DNA of 64,000 nt from Dactylorhiza incarnata (GCA_033032865.1 JAWHQI010000009.1:11302001-11366000); one strand, 5' to 3'; positions 44,194 to 56,065 are shown, counted from the stretch's first letter. Translations and numbers: made by a program. The notes: generated from the sequence alone by a model not told the origin.

Positions 44194-45343
44194 TGTTGGG
44201 AAAAAAACCTTTTGATTTAACTTAACAAATTAACTATAAGTCTTTTTACTTCTTAGGATTATTACCCACAATATATAGTAAGGGTAATCTGGTCATTAGA
44301 TGTCTTAGGATGTCACACTCAACTTAGAGTGTCAAGACCAAGTCAAGACAAGCTTTAAATCAGTTAAGTTAAGACTTGCGCCGAATACAAGTCGACGCAA
44401 CTTCGACTTGATATCGACGCAACTCTGAGTTGATGTCGAAGTAAATCATTCAGCCCATCGAAGTATAAGTCAAGTCGACGGAATTTCGAATAGGACTCGA
44501 CGTAGAAGATAGAGCTTGTCGAAGCCATCTAACAAGTCGACACAACATCGACTACAACTCGATGCAGAAGTTAAGAGATCAAGTCAAAATGTTTTAACTT
44601 GATGGGTTCATCCAAATCTTTTCTTGCATGGCCATAACCCAGATGGTATCGACGTGATGTCGACATCTGAGTTCATCCAAAGCTAAGAAGAAATTCGAAG
44701 CCACATCGATAAGAACTCAGAGGTGTGTCGACATGAAGGTTGATGAAGTCGACACGGCGTCGAATACAGTCAGAAAAAGGAATCTTTTCAACCTGTTCGT
44801 TTGGGACCTTTTCAGAAGGACCACCAGGCTAGAGACAGTTATCCAACGGCTCGTTTGTCACCAAGAATAGAATGAAATATTCTAGGACACAACAAATCAT
44901 TTTTGGAAGCAATTCAAAATGGATTGACGGGTCGAGAGCAAAAGAGGAAAGAAAATTAGGAGAATTTCTTTCCAGGACAAGTCTAAAGGAGAAAGGTTTT
45001 TGAAAATACAATCATACATCATAAGTATGCAAATAGAGGAGAATAAACACAATAACAGTTATTACATTCTTCTGGCTGTCGATTAGGGTCTTCTTCTTCC
45101 TCCTCAAACCCTAAAAGACAAATTTTCAGAAGAACTCTCTCAGCACAGGAATATACACTACTGCTTCTTCTTCAACATAATATAGCAGCAGAACTACTAC
45201 AAGTGCAAAGAGAAAAAGGATCAAGCAAAACAACCCTTGCAAATCATCACTATCATAAGCAAGGGTTCATCAAATCAGATCCAGTGAAAGAAAGCTAGAA
45301 GCATCAATAAAGCTTATGAAGAATTCTGAGAACAGAATTCTTT

Positions 45344-45346
<3 letters not shown>

Positions 45347-45402
<56 letters not shown>
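45347..45402 (+). repeat. CT microsatellite in Sire-5 5' LTR
   Basis: About 28 CT units. The right LTR has only a short, interrupted version (63540-63562), so the tract expanded in one copy. Confidence 0.95.
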
Positions 45403-45404
<2 letters not shown>

Positions 45405-45435
45405 TCTTGTTTCCTTCACTTGCACAGAGTTTTAA

Positions 45436-45615
45436 GAATCCCTCTTCCAAAGGATTCAGTGGTTCAAGGTTTCCTTAGCAAAAGATCTGAGTAGTTCAAG
45501 ATTTCCTTAGCAAAGAACTGAGTTGTTCAAGATCTCCTTAGCAAAAGATCTGAGTGGTTCAAGATCACCTTATCAAAAGATCTTTGGTTCTAAGAGTCTC
45601 CTTAGCAAAAGACTC
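45436..45615. repeat. Sire-5 leader hairpin array
   Basis: The best units are AGATC/GATCT (45530, 45547), AGATC/GATCT (45562, 45579) and GAGTC/GACTC (45594, 45611). Each has a 12-nt loop of the CCTTAGCAAAA type and the period is 32 bp. Earlier units (from 45436) are degenerate. Confidence 0.82.
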
Positions 45616-45900
45616 GGGCACAGGTTGTGCAATCCTACCAGGGAGGTAGAAGAGAGGACTACCCACATTTTGGGGAACCTCTATAAAAATCTTTGTGTCT
45701 TTGCTGTAAATTTCTGTGTTGTCCCCTTTGATTTTTCTGTGTATGTTTTTAGCAGTCTTTACTTTATTTATTCTGCCTGTGGATTGTTGTGTGCATAATA
45801 CCTTAGTTATTTTTATTGTATGCATAGTTAGGGAAAAGAATATTTAAATCTCTATTCACCCCCATAGAGAATTCTTAGAGGCACAATGTGCACTTTCAAT

Positions 45901-45912
45901 TGGTATTAGAGG
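45901..45912 (+). other. Sire-5 primer-binding site
   Basis: TGGTATTAGAGG lies two bases after the LTR, complementary to tRNA-iMet at 10 of 12 positions. Confidence 0.93.
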
Positions 45913-46005
45913 GAGGTTGATCATTAAAAGGTTAACACCTTGATCAAAAGATCTCCTACTCTCATTTATTCATTTTAAAATTAATTTAAACTATTTTTAA
46001 TGAAA

Positions 46006-48095
46006 ATGAGTTCTAAGGATCATGCATCAGCAAGACCTCCAGTGTGTAATCTGATCAAGTTTATACTATGGAAGGACAGAATAAAACTCTATATGAACTC
46101 ATTGATGAAGAGATTTTCAATGTCATCCTTACAGGTCTCCCAGTACCAATAAGGAAAGATTCTAGTGGAAAAGTTAGACAAACTACAGTACCCAGAGCAG
46201 AGTGAACTGATGCTGAGAAGAAGGTCAAGGTATGTGATGCCAAGACCATGAACATCCTGGTCTCAACTATGTCAGATGACATATTCCCAAAAGTTGTTGA
46301 TTGCAACTCTGCCAAAGAAATCTGAGAATCTCTCTCCAGATTGGTTGAGGGTAGCTCTGATGAAAGAAAAGACAAGAAGTCACTTCTCATATCCCAATAT
46401 GAGAACTTAAAGAAAAAGACTGATGAAAGCATAAGAGAAATGTATGACAGATTCAGCCTCATCATAAAAGAGCTGAGAGGGCTTGACAAAGAAATTTCTC
46501 TGACAGAAATTAATGACAAGCTCCTCATGTGCTTCACAAGCACATTGGACTCTAGAATCTGGGCCATTAGAGATTCTAGATGCCTCAGAGAGATATCAAC
46601 AGATGCTCTGCTGGGGAAGCTCAAGTCCTATGAGCTTCTACTGAAAAGCAGGGCTGAGTCATTAGCCCAGGAGAGAATGTCAACTCCTAAGGAAAGGACT
46701 CTTGCATTACAGACTGCTGAAGCAGAGTCCACCACAACTAAATAAGAGATGTTCAATCTCTTGGCTACAAGACTCAAGAAATGGATCAGGACAGAGGACT
46801 CCAGAAGGAAAGAGAGGATTTCAAGCAAGCCAAGGTATGACAAAACTCTTAAACAGGGGATTATCTGTTTTTCTTGTAGAAAACCAGGACATTTTGCCAC
46901 TAAATGTCCTAAGGAAGAAAAGAACAAGAGCAACAAGCTGAGGAAGGAGCACAAGAAGAAATCCTTCAGGAGGAAGGACAAGAAATGAGGGAAAGGTTTC
47001 ATTGCTGAAACCTGGAGTGATTCAAACTCTGAATCAAGCTCCTCCTCATCATCTGATGATGAAGTGTGTGGACCAGAAGAAGCCTGCTTAATGGCTCTGG
47101 AAGACTCCACTGCTGAGAATGAGGTAACAATCATTGATGACTTTGACTTATCCTCAAGAGATTTTAAAGAATGCTTTAAAGAATTCTGTCAAGACTATAT
47201 TAACAACCAAAAGGAACTTCGAATAATCAGATCAGAACTAGAAAACCTTAGGAAAGATAACCTGTACTCAGTTAACTATGATCTCAGAGATAAATTATAT
47301 AAGAAAGAAAAAGAATTATATATATTAGATAATGAAAATTATAACCTAAAGAAAGAACTCACAAAGGTAAAACCCTTTCAGGACTCCATCAATGGAAGGA
47401 GTCAAAAGCTTAAAGATATCTCACAAAATCTCTCCAAGAGATTTGATCATCTTGATCTAGAATCACTACCATCCACTAGCACACCAATCCCTATCAAACT
47501 TGCTTGGGAAAATCCTGTAGCATTATTTAGGTCTAAACATAATAATATTTTAGAATCATGTGAAGATCATAATAATAATAACCCAAATAAACTCACCATA
47601 TTTAATAGGGTAAACACTGATACTCAACCAGGGATTTTAGGCAAATACCCCTTAGAAAAATCAATTAAAATGATAAAAATCTTAATTAAAAGAATCATAC
47701 GTCGATTAGGACTTGATGCAATTTTAAAGATGCGTCTAAGGCAACTCGATGGAGTTCAGCATATGCTTTGACATCAATTCAAAGAATGTATGAGGGTGTG
47801 CCGAATTATATTCAACACAACCAATACTCTGCATAGAATTATTATCGACGGAACTATGCAGACACGTCGAATTACATTCGACGCAGCTCTAAAGATGCGT
47901 CGATTTCTTCTCGACGCAGCTCTAAAGATGCGTCGATTTCTTCTCGACGCATGTTTCCTGCAAATATTTATCAACCATCTACCTTTATTCCTAGATGTTT
48001 CTGTTGTTCTAAACTTGGACATATAGCCAAACATTGTTGGCATAATAATACATCACTTCTTCACCTTAAGGGGTATACTGAAAGATCCTCTCACT
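46006..48095 (+). pseudogene. gag: Sire-5 gag
   Basis: It starts at ATG 46006 (MSSKDHASARPPVCNL), parallel to the Sire-2 gag start. An early frameshift separates it from 46341-46745 (EGSSDERKDKKSLLISQYENL, SLTEINDKLLM). A TAA at 46743 and a TGA at 46986 bracket the first zinc knuckle CFSCRKPGHFATKC (about 46868-46909). Then come acidic Ser/Asp and coiled-coil parts (47064-47700). The 33-bp repeats (47698-47951) encode an 11-residue Arg-Arg repeat in the frame of the second knuckle CFCCSKLGHIAKHC (about 47999-48040). Closely related to Sire-2 gag over most of its length. Confidence 0.82.
47698..47951 (+). repeat. 33-bp x 8 palindromic coding repeat in Sire-5 gag
   Basis: Units start at 47698, 47731, 47764, 47797, 47830, 47863, 47896 and 47929, an exact 33-bp period. 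The last three keep CGTCGA-N7-TCGACG, earlier ones are increasingly degenerate. In the knuckle frame the last units code RRSSKDASISS. Confidence 0.92.
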
Positions 48096-48169
48096 CTTTC
48101 ATAACTCTGTATGATGATAGAATAAAGAGACCCCAACATGTGAGGGTCTATACTAATGGTTGATTTCAT

Positions 48170-51100
48170 GTGCAGAAGGGAGACTATTCAACCACAAACC
48201 AACAGTGGTATCTGGACAGTGGATGCTCCATGCATATTACTGGAGCAAAAGAATTACTGGAGAACTTCAAGGTCAAGGCAGGGCCTAAGGTAATTTTTGG
48301 GAATTCCCACTCTGGTCAAACCAAAGGATATGGTTTGCTCAGGATTGGGGGAAGTCTCTTTTTCTAAGGTAGCTTATGTTGAAAGACTTCAACACAATCT
48401 AATTAGTATTAGCCAGCTATGTGATGGTGAATACAAAGTTGTATTCACTAAGTCCTTGTGTCATATATTTAGCTCTAGATCTGACCAAATAGTATTGACT
48501 GGTCTTAGGAAAGGTAAGATCTATGTTGTAGACTTTGAGTATACAAAGTCAGAGATCTGCTTTTTCAACTCTCAGTTAGAAAACAGTGAGTTGTGGCATA
48601 GGAGACTTAGTTACCTTAACTTTCAGACCATTGCCAAAATCTCCAAGCTTAACCTAGTAAGGGGCTTACCAACAGGTAAGTTAATTAAAGACCATCCCTG
48701 TAGAGCCTGCCAACTAGGAAAGCAGATCAAAGCATCATTCAAACCAATTGGTAAGAATGATTCCCCCAAAATACTATTCCTATTGCACATAGACCTATTT
48801 GGTCCCATCTCCACTCAAAGCTTAGCAGGTAAGTCCTATACTTTAGTCATTGTTGATGACTTTTCTAGGTTCAGTTGGGTGTTCTTTCTAAAAGCTAAGT
48901 CAGACACCTTCAAGATCCTCTCAAGATTCATTTGATAGATTCAATCTGAATTCAATACTCAGGTTGATGTGATCAGAAGTGATCATGGTACTGAGTTTGA
49001 GAATCAATTAATGTGTTGATTCTGTGAGGATGATGGGATAAGACAAAGCTTTTCAGCTCCTAGAACCCCCAAAATGGGGTGGCTGAAAAGAAAAATAGAA
49101 CCCTAATTGAATTAGGAAGGACATTATTGGCTGAATCCAACTTGGCAAAGTCCTTTTGGGATGAGGCAGTAAATACAGACAATTATGTTTTGAATAGAAG
49201 TCTCATCTACAAGACTAAGTTAAGGACTCCCTATGAGTTATTGAAGGGAAAGACACCTATAGTCACTTACTTTAGGATTTTTGGGTGTACTTGCTTTATC
49301 CTCAACAATGGGAAAAGTCATCTTGCCAAATTTGACAAGAAGGCTGATGATGGGATATTCTTGGGATATTCCTAATCAAGCATGGCCTATAGGTGCTATA
49401 ATAAAAGCTCTCTCAAAATTGAGGAGTTTGTGCATGTAGTTTTTGATGAAGCTAACATGTTTTATAAGGGAAAGGAAACTTCCACTTGCACTGTTTTGCA
49501 GGAAGAAGATCAACTAGCAGAATAAGTTGAAAGGCTAAGCATAATGGACCATCCATCGGTGTGTCAAGACAAAGGAAAACAAAAGATTGACACTGATTCA
49601 GATGAAGATTCTACAGCAGATGAAGAGGAAATAATAGCACCTGAATTACCAGCCACTGATATCATTCCAGTAAATGAGGATGGTGCTCCCACTGTCACTA
49701 AGCAAAGTGGTTCCTCGGGAAGAAGAAAATCTCCTAGATAACTCAACAGGATCTAGGATGACCCTAAAGGATCATCTTTCAACACAAGCTATAGGAGACT
49801 TGACAGTTGGAGTAAAGACAAGGAAACAACTCATAAGTAAAACAATGCTACAATGCTTCCTCTCTCGGTATGAACCCAAGAAGCTTGAAGAAGCAGACAG
49901 ATATCATCACTGGATATCTGCTATGCAAGAAGAGCTAACAAAGTTTGAGAGGAACAAGGTTTGGACATTGGTTGAAAGACCAAAGAATTACCCAGTCATT
50001 GGCACCAAATGGGAATTCAAAAACAAAATGGATTCAACAGTATCCATATTCAGGAATAAGACCAGACTTGTGTCCCAAGGGTACAAACAAGAGGAGGGGA
50101 TTGACTTCAACCAGACATTTGATCCAGTATCAAGGCTGGAGTCCATCAGAATGTTTCTGGCATTTGCAGCTCACATGAAGATCAAAGTCTATCAGATGGA
50201 TGTGAAGAGTGCATTCCTAAATGGTACTCTTCAAGAAGAAGTGTATGTGGAGCAGCCCCCAGGTTTTGTCAATCCAACTTTTCCCACTTTTTTGTATAGG
50301 TTAGATAAAGCACTGTATGGTCTCAAGCAAGCTCCAGGAACTTGGTATAAGACTCTATCCACTTTCCTTCGGGAACACTCCTTTAAAAGAGGGAAAGTGG
50401 ATAAAACACTCTTCACTAGATCACATAAGAATCACCTATTGCTAGTACAAATATATGTAGATGACATTATATTTGGATCAACAGATAAATCTCTCTGCAA
50501 AAGGTTTGCTTGCCTAATGCTGTCAAGATTTGAAATGAGTAGCATGGGAGAACTATCCTATTTCCTTGGTCTTTAGGTAAGACAAAATACAAATGGCATT
50601 TTCATTTCTCAATCCAAGTATTCCAGAGAACTCATCAAGATTTTTGGGATGGAAAATGCCTTGTTATGAAAACCCACATGGCTACTAATGTTGTTTTGGA
50701 TAGAGATGAAAAGGGTAAGTCCTTTGATCAGAAGACTTACAGAGCATCAATTGGCTCTCTTCTCTACCTGACAGCTAGCCTGTATATGTGCTAGGTTTCA
50801 GGTTGACCCAAAGGAATCCCACATGAGTTCTCTAAAAAGAATACTCAGATATCTAAAGGGTACACCTGAACTTGGCTTGTGGTATCCAGCTGAATCAGGA
50901 TTTGAATTTGTTGGCTATTCAGATGCAGGCAACGCTGGATGTAGTATGGACAAAAAAAGCACCTCAGGAACATGTCATTACATGGGTGCTAGACTTATAT
51001 CATGGTTTAGCAAGAAGCAAACCACAATCTCCACTTCTACAACTGAAGCTGAGTACATAGCTGCAGAAAGCTGCTGCTCACAAATATTGTGGATGCAAAA

Positions 51101-51377
51101 TTAGTTGTTAGATTGCAACTTTTCCCTTATTAATTCCACAATATTCTGTGAGAGCTATAGTGTTATTTCTATAGCTTCCAATCATGTTCTCCATAGCATA
51201 ACTAAGCACCTAGAGATAATGCACCACTTTCTCAGGGACAATGTTGAGAAAGGTAAGATTAACCTTCAATACATCTCCACTGATATTCAAAGGGCTGACA
51301 TCATCACTAAGCCACTTGGTGAAAGTAAGCACATGTTCTTCATCAATGCACTGGGAATGCTTGATGGAGCTCTCTAG
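48170..51377 (+). pseudogene. pol: Sire-5 pol: protease, integrase, RT, RNase H
   Basis: Protease WYLDSGCSMHITGA (48207 on), then a frameshift near 48340. Integrase: ELWHRRLSYLN ... CRACQLGKQ finger, HIDLFGP (D), IRSDHGTEF (D) with stops at 48933 and 49016 and a small deletion near 49070 before AEKKNRTLIELGRTLL (E). A stop at 49373. Linker rich in Glu/Asp, then RT from 49674 in another frame: [62 protein letters not shown] with both Asp, and a stop at 50574. A deletion near 50780. RNase H: YSDAGNAGCSMDKKSTSGTC and ISTSTTEAEYIAAESCC, ending TKPLGESKHMFFINALGM. Confidence 0.9.
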
Positions 51378-51871
51378 GTCACTCCAACTATATTATGTAT
51401 TCAAACTTATATTCCATATAAAAGTATTGCTGGGAAAAACAACAAAAATTTTCACAAAAATTATTAATTCAGAGCTGCGTCAAGTAAGAATCGGCGCACC
51501 GTCGACTTCTATTCGACGATTAGCTTAGAGAGAAGATTGGGATAGTTCTGTTGAATAGCATTCGACGTAGCGTCGAATATATATCGACGCTCACGTCTAC
51601 ATCATGGTCGCTGAACTATATTCAGAGCCGCATCAAATTCTTATCGACGTTACATCGACTTTACAAAGCGCGCATAGAATTTTGGTGTGCTGATTTCATT
51701 TCATTTCGACGTCACTTCGAATATAACCCTAAGTTGCGACGATTCATCTATTCATAGCAAATCAGGCATTCGACTCTATTGTTCTCTTTCAACTTCTCTC
51801 CCTTTCCCTCTCCTCCGTTTTCCACTCTACTTCTCTCCTTATGTTTCTTTGTAGGTGCCCGCAGGATTTCA
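51378..51871 (+). other. Sire-5 pol/ORF2 junction with CpG palindromes
   Basis: Palindromes with a 7-nt spacer at 51498-51520, about 51551-51570 and 51569-51591, and related ones to about 51725. A pyrimidine-rich tract ending TTTCTTTGTAG (about 51854) could be a splice acceptor ahead of the ORF2 ATG at 51872. Confidence 0.7.
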
Positions 51872-53356
51872 ATGGCATTTCCTTAGTTTAAGAGAGATAT
51901 TATTGAAGTAGTTGATCTTGCTCTCGAGACATTATTATCCCAGTTCAGTACTATTTATCTTGACTTCTCAAGGGAGTGCTATCGCAAGCTGTGCGCCCAA
52001 CACAGAAGGTTGCGAGTTCTCACATCTGATATCAAGGCCTTCGATGCAGAAATGCGATTGTTTGTTGTGCCTGCCGATTGCTTTATATCTTTCTTCGCCG
52101 ATATAAAGCAGGGGGAGAGATGTATCAGCAGGCAGCCACCTCAAGACTCGGTATGTACTACAGCTCTCACTCTATCTTTTGAATCTGAAGGAGAGCCAGC
52201 CATTACCTTTAAGCTCCTCATACTACCTGAAGAGTCAGTAACATAGGGGGAGTTGTCTCCTCCAAGGACTCCGCCTTCAACATAGGTGGATTCATCAGTT
52301 CAGGGGGAGATTGCTCTAGAGATTCCTCTATTCTCAGATGTTCAGGCCTATCTGGAGAGTCTACAAAATTTCAATGAGGGGATTGAGCCATCCATTCCTA
52401 ATGTACAAAAATTCAGGGTATCTTCTGAAGAATCTACAACAGCACCTTCTCCAGTCAATGTGGCTGATCAGGTCCTTGTAAGTGCTCCACCCTCTTCACC
52501 TCCATCTTTACCTCCTATTGATCCTACCCCAACACCCACTCCAATGATTCTAGTACCTCCTTTCAGAGGAAGACCTCCATACGGAGGGAGAGTTCAGGGA
52601 ATAACTTTCATAGGAAGATATGAAAGAAGTATACCAATTTGGGAAAGGCATACAAAAGAGCGGAGAAAAATGTACAAAAAGGATAGATCCTATAACAAAA
52701 CCTATGAGAATGTAGAGATGCCTGAAGACAACTGGAATGAATATAATGATCCAAAGCTGGATGAAGCCCTGGATGAGTGTAGAAGAAGAGAGCAAGATGA
52801 TTATGAAGCAGCCCAAAGGGAACTAGAGAGAAAGAAAAAATTGTTCATTGAAAGGCTGACAAAGGGGAAAGAAGCTGCAGAGAAAGAACAATTTTAAGAG
52901 ACATTCAAAATCCCCAGCATTCTGTTCAATCTATCCAAATATGTTGCAAGGAATCCTCAAGCAAAACTCAAGGATGAGAAAGGTCAACAAGGTAAAAAGG
53001 GTCTTGGAGTCAATCAAGACTTAGAAGACCTTCAATATCAAAAGAAAAGAAACATCACCTCCAAAACAGCTCCAGTTGCAGTTGTTCCTCAGTCAACATT
53101 TATAGTACCAGATCTTTATTCTGAGGATATTGATCTAGAAGAAATTAATCTGCTGACAGCCAAAGTTATCAGTATGGGATCAAAGCTTAGTAATGTATAT
53201 CCTGAAATTGAAGTTGATCTGGAAAAGTTGTTCAAAGGGCATGAGAAAATCCAGAGGAATCCAGAGAAAGCAATCCCAACAAATTTCAAATATGTGGAGA
53301 GAAAGTCCAGAAAAATCTTTGAAGCCTTGACAATATTTCTCAAGAAGAAAAAGTGA
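51872..53356 (+). pseudogene. Sire-5 accessory ORF2, coiled-coil type
   Basis: A single reading frame of 495 codons with no frameshift, broken by four stops (near 51884, 52244, 52283 and 52895), all TAG or TAA where CAG or CAA would fit. The N-terminal 100 residues are basic (IYLDFSRECYRKLCAQHRRL), then a Pro/Ser-rich stretch, a long charged helical part (RRREQDDYEAAQRELERKKK) and a Lys-rich C-terminus (LKKKK). I do not find the GKxLLCK-type domain seen in Sire-2, -3 and -4, although gag is closest to Sire-2, so ORF2 appears to be a different module. AGGGGGAG copies (52110, 52245, 52302) read as QGE. No membrane segment seen. Function unknown. Confidence 0.65.
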
Positions 53357-53540
53357 ATCATGTCTTGGATAAACTAATTCTGGTAAACACTGAGTTATAC
53401 CAATCAGTTATTTTTTATATGGCATGTGATTTTGTTCTATCACATCATATTGTCTACAAATGTCTTGTTTGTATTTGTATGTGTATTAATGTCAAAGTTT
53501 CTGTAAAATCACTTTAAAACAAACTGTAAAATTAATTAAG

Positions 53541-53556
53541 ATAAATAGGGGGAGAG
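53541..53556 (+). other. Sire-5 polypurine tract
   Basis: AGATAAATAGGGGGAGAG immediately precedes the TGTTGG of the right LTR. Confidence 0.88.
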
Positions 53557-53854
53557 TGTTGGGAAAACCCATTTTGATTTAACTTAACAAATTAACTATA
53601 AGTGATTTTACTTTTTAGGATTATTACCCACATTTTATAGTAAGGGTAATCTGGTCATTAGATGTCTTAGGATGTCACACTCAACTTAGAGTGTCAAGAC
53701 CAAGTTAAGACAAGCTTAAAATCAGTTCAGTTAAGACTTGCGTCGAATACAAGTCGACGCAACTTTGACTTGATATCGATGCAACTTTTAGTTGATGTCC
53801 AAGCAGATCATTCAGCCTATCGAAGTATAAGTCAAGTAGACGGAACATCGAATA
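53557..53854 (+). repeat. Sire-5 right LTR, first part
   Basis: 298 bp matching the start of the left LTR, with TGCGTCGA-N7-TCGACGCA at 53739-53761. It is cut by Tekay-1 after GAATA (53850-53854). Confidence 0.95.
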
Positions 53855-56062
53855 TGTAACACCCCAAAGATCGTGGTTCAGCGAGGTAGGCGGAATGGTA
53901 GTGTTGCGCTCGGGATAGGCTCAAGATTCCAGATCAGGTCAATGCGCACGACCATTGTCCTCTTCGCGCACGACCAGTGATCGTGTGCCAATGATCGTGC
54001 GTAACCCGCAAAGAATCGGAGTTCTGTCTCGGCTTATGCGCACGACCATTGTCCTCTTCGCGCACGACCAGTGATCGTGCGCCAATGATCGTGCGCCAAT
54101 GATCGTGCGTAACCCGCAAAGAATCGAGTTCTGTCTCGAACAGTGCGCACGACCATTTCCCTCTTCGCGCACGACCATTGACCGTGCGCCTGTGATCGTG
54201 CGCCCTGTTTATTCTGCTCCGCGATTTTGAGCGGAGAAGAAGATCGGACCGTCCAAATCTTTTGGAAATTGATCCAACGGCTAGGTTTAGTTGCGGGAGA
54301 CTATTAGGGCTGATGAGAGGGGGTTAAACCTCATATTCTCTAAGCCATTCTCTCTCCAAACCCTAGAGAAAGAAGGAGGAGCCAAGGAAGAAGAAGGGAG
54401 ATTCCGCCATTGACGGAGCTCCGGAGCTCCGTTTCGCGAGCCGTTTCCAGATCTGGAGAGTGCAGCCCGGTGCGGTCGTTTCCCTCCGTCTATAATCTCG
54501 GATCCATGGCGAAAAAGAATGCTCCTAGGGTAACGATTTCTTCTCCCGTTGTTTGGACTTGTCTTTTGTCCTCTCCTTCATTTCTCTATGCTTGCATGAG
54601 GAATCCCTTTCACCAAATGGGTGAAGTGTAGGATTTCCTCAAGTTCTTCGGAACTCCGGGTCGATTGTGTCCGTCCCCGGCATATTGCATGTAGAAAATC
54701 CGGTAGTCGTGCGGATTTAGGCATTGTGTGTGAAGCCTATTCGTGGCCGTGAGCCCGAATCGGTGATGCTTGATTTGCGACGTTGCATTTAGGTTAAGCC
54801 TAGAATGCGTGCTGGAGAATGACTCTGTGATATATGCGATAGTATTGCGGGATTTAAGCGTAGGCATCTTGTGAAGATCCTAACGGAAGCCTCATGCTTT
54901 GCGAGTGGTTGAATGCAAACCTTCACCACTAGAATTGTTGAGGAGTGGTCTTGTACCTCCTTTTTGGTTACGTATAAAGCCCTAACGATCCCTCATGCCC
55001 TCCGGCCGAAAGGCGGAGTCGGGTCTTGAGTCGTTACAAAGTAAACTTTTAAGGCTTGGCTGACCGTAACTTATGTTTTGTGTAGCACTAGCGAGTGCTA
55101 AACCCTTATGGGCCGAGGTGATGTCATACACGCATCGTGTGTTCAATCGATGACAAGAGCACGGGAATTGGCTGAACTGAACCCGTTTCCAGGCGTGGCG
55201 GTAGGGGGATTTATCTCTTGTAAACCCGAACGACCTTGGGAGAGGTTGGGAAGGGCGTCTTGCCTAGACCGACCAAAAGCTCTTTTCTATCTAGAGTTTC
55301 CGGACTCATGATGGTTTTGGTGCTCGGGAAGAAGTACCTTTGGTGCATGCCTTGTGAGCATGGAGCGTGCGGTTGTGTGTACCCACGTTTGTGATGAATT
55401 GATGTTGTTAGCCTCATGCGGTTGTTTATGCGGTTGTGGGAACCTTTGGGTGAACCCAACCAACATCATGTGCATACCTAGGTTCCTTTCTTTTGATGCT
55501 CAACCTAGAAGATTGATTGTGCTTGAAACCTCACCTTGTGTGGTTGCACTTTCTTTATATTAGTACTTGTGCTAGTATGGCTTGCTTGCAGGGTAGAATC
55601 TCCGCCACCCCGGGAAAGGGGTGGGGTCGTTATAATTTGGTCAGCTGTGCTGACCGTTACTTTGTTTGCCACCGCTTGGTGGAATGTCTTATGCAAGTGC
55701 AGGTGAGCCTAGCGGGAAATAGCGGGCGGTGGCCCCTTTTGCTGAGTTGGCCCTTGAAGGCCAGCCTCTTTTTTTTGCTTTTTCATGTATGGCCGGCCTG
55801 CGTGCCGATGTATGCTTATGGAGTTTTGTGCATTGGATGAATGTAAGGCCTTAAGGCCGTAACTCTTATTCTGGATACATTCCTATGATAGTGGACAGTT
55901 CTCTTTGAATGGTTTATTTAATGCTTCCGCTTACGTTTTGTACTCTCGTTTAGTTGTTACTTTTCTGGTTATCACCTTTTAACTCCTAGCTAGTGTGGTT
56001 TGTATGGCGTGGGGTCCCGGCCGGACCTGCTGTTATACTCTTCGTACTGGCAGGGTGTTACA
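53855..56062 (+). repeat. Tekay-1 5' LTR
   Basis: 2208 bp. Positions 53943-54201 hold about three repeats of an 85-bp unit containing CGCACGA-N7-TCGTGCG inverted sites. The remaining LTR has only short chance ORFs, repeated in the 3' LTR. Confidence 0.96.
53943..54201. repeat. Tekay-1 LTR CGCACGA/TCGTGCG tandem array
   Basis: Inverted sites with a 7-nt spacer at 53967-53987 (one arm degenerate), 54061-54081 and about 54166-54187 (one arm degenerate). This LTR has one more 14-bp GCCAATGATCGTGC unit than the 3' LTR. Confidence 0.88.
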
Positions 56063-56065
56063 ATT

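Larger units (their letters stand above)
44194..45898 (+). repeat. Sire-5 left LTR (5' LTR)
   Basis: 1705 bp, TGTTGG to TTTCA. CGA-N7-TCG palindromes cover about 44370-44790. A 26-bp filler from Sire-3 RT sits at 44618-44643. A CT microsatellite is at 45347-45402, the leader hairpin array at 45436-45615, and CACCCCC at about 45858. No clear TATA box was found. Confidence 0.95.

Noticed and set aside
45347..45402. CT microsatellite as a GAGA-type promoter element
   Set aside because: The right LTR has only a short form, so recent slippage is the simpler reading.
51872..53356. True retroviral envelope protein
   Set aside because: No signal peptide, hydrophobic fusion segment or transmembrane helix is visible in this or the other ORF2 sequences; only the position is env-like.
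54410..55840. Several 60-107 codon ORFs in the Tekay-1 LTR
   Set aside because: Short, on both strands, without recognisable domains, and duplicated only because the LTR is.
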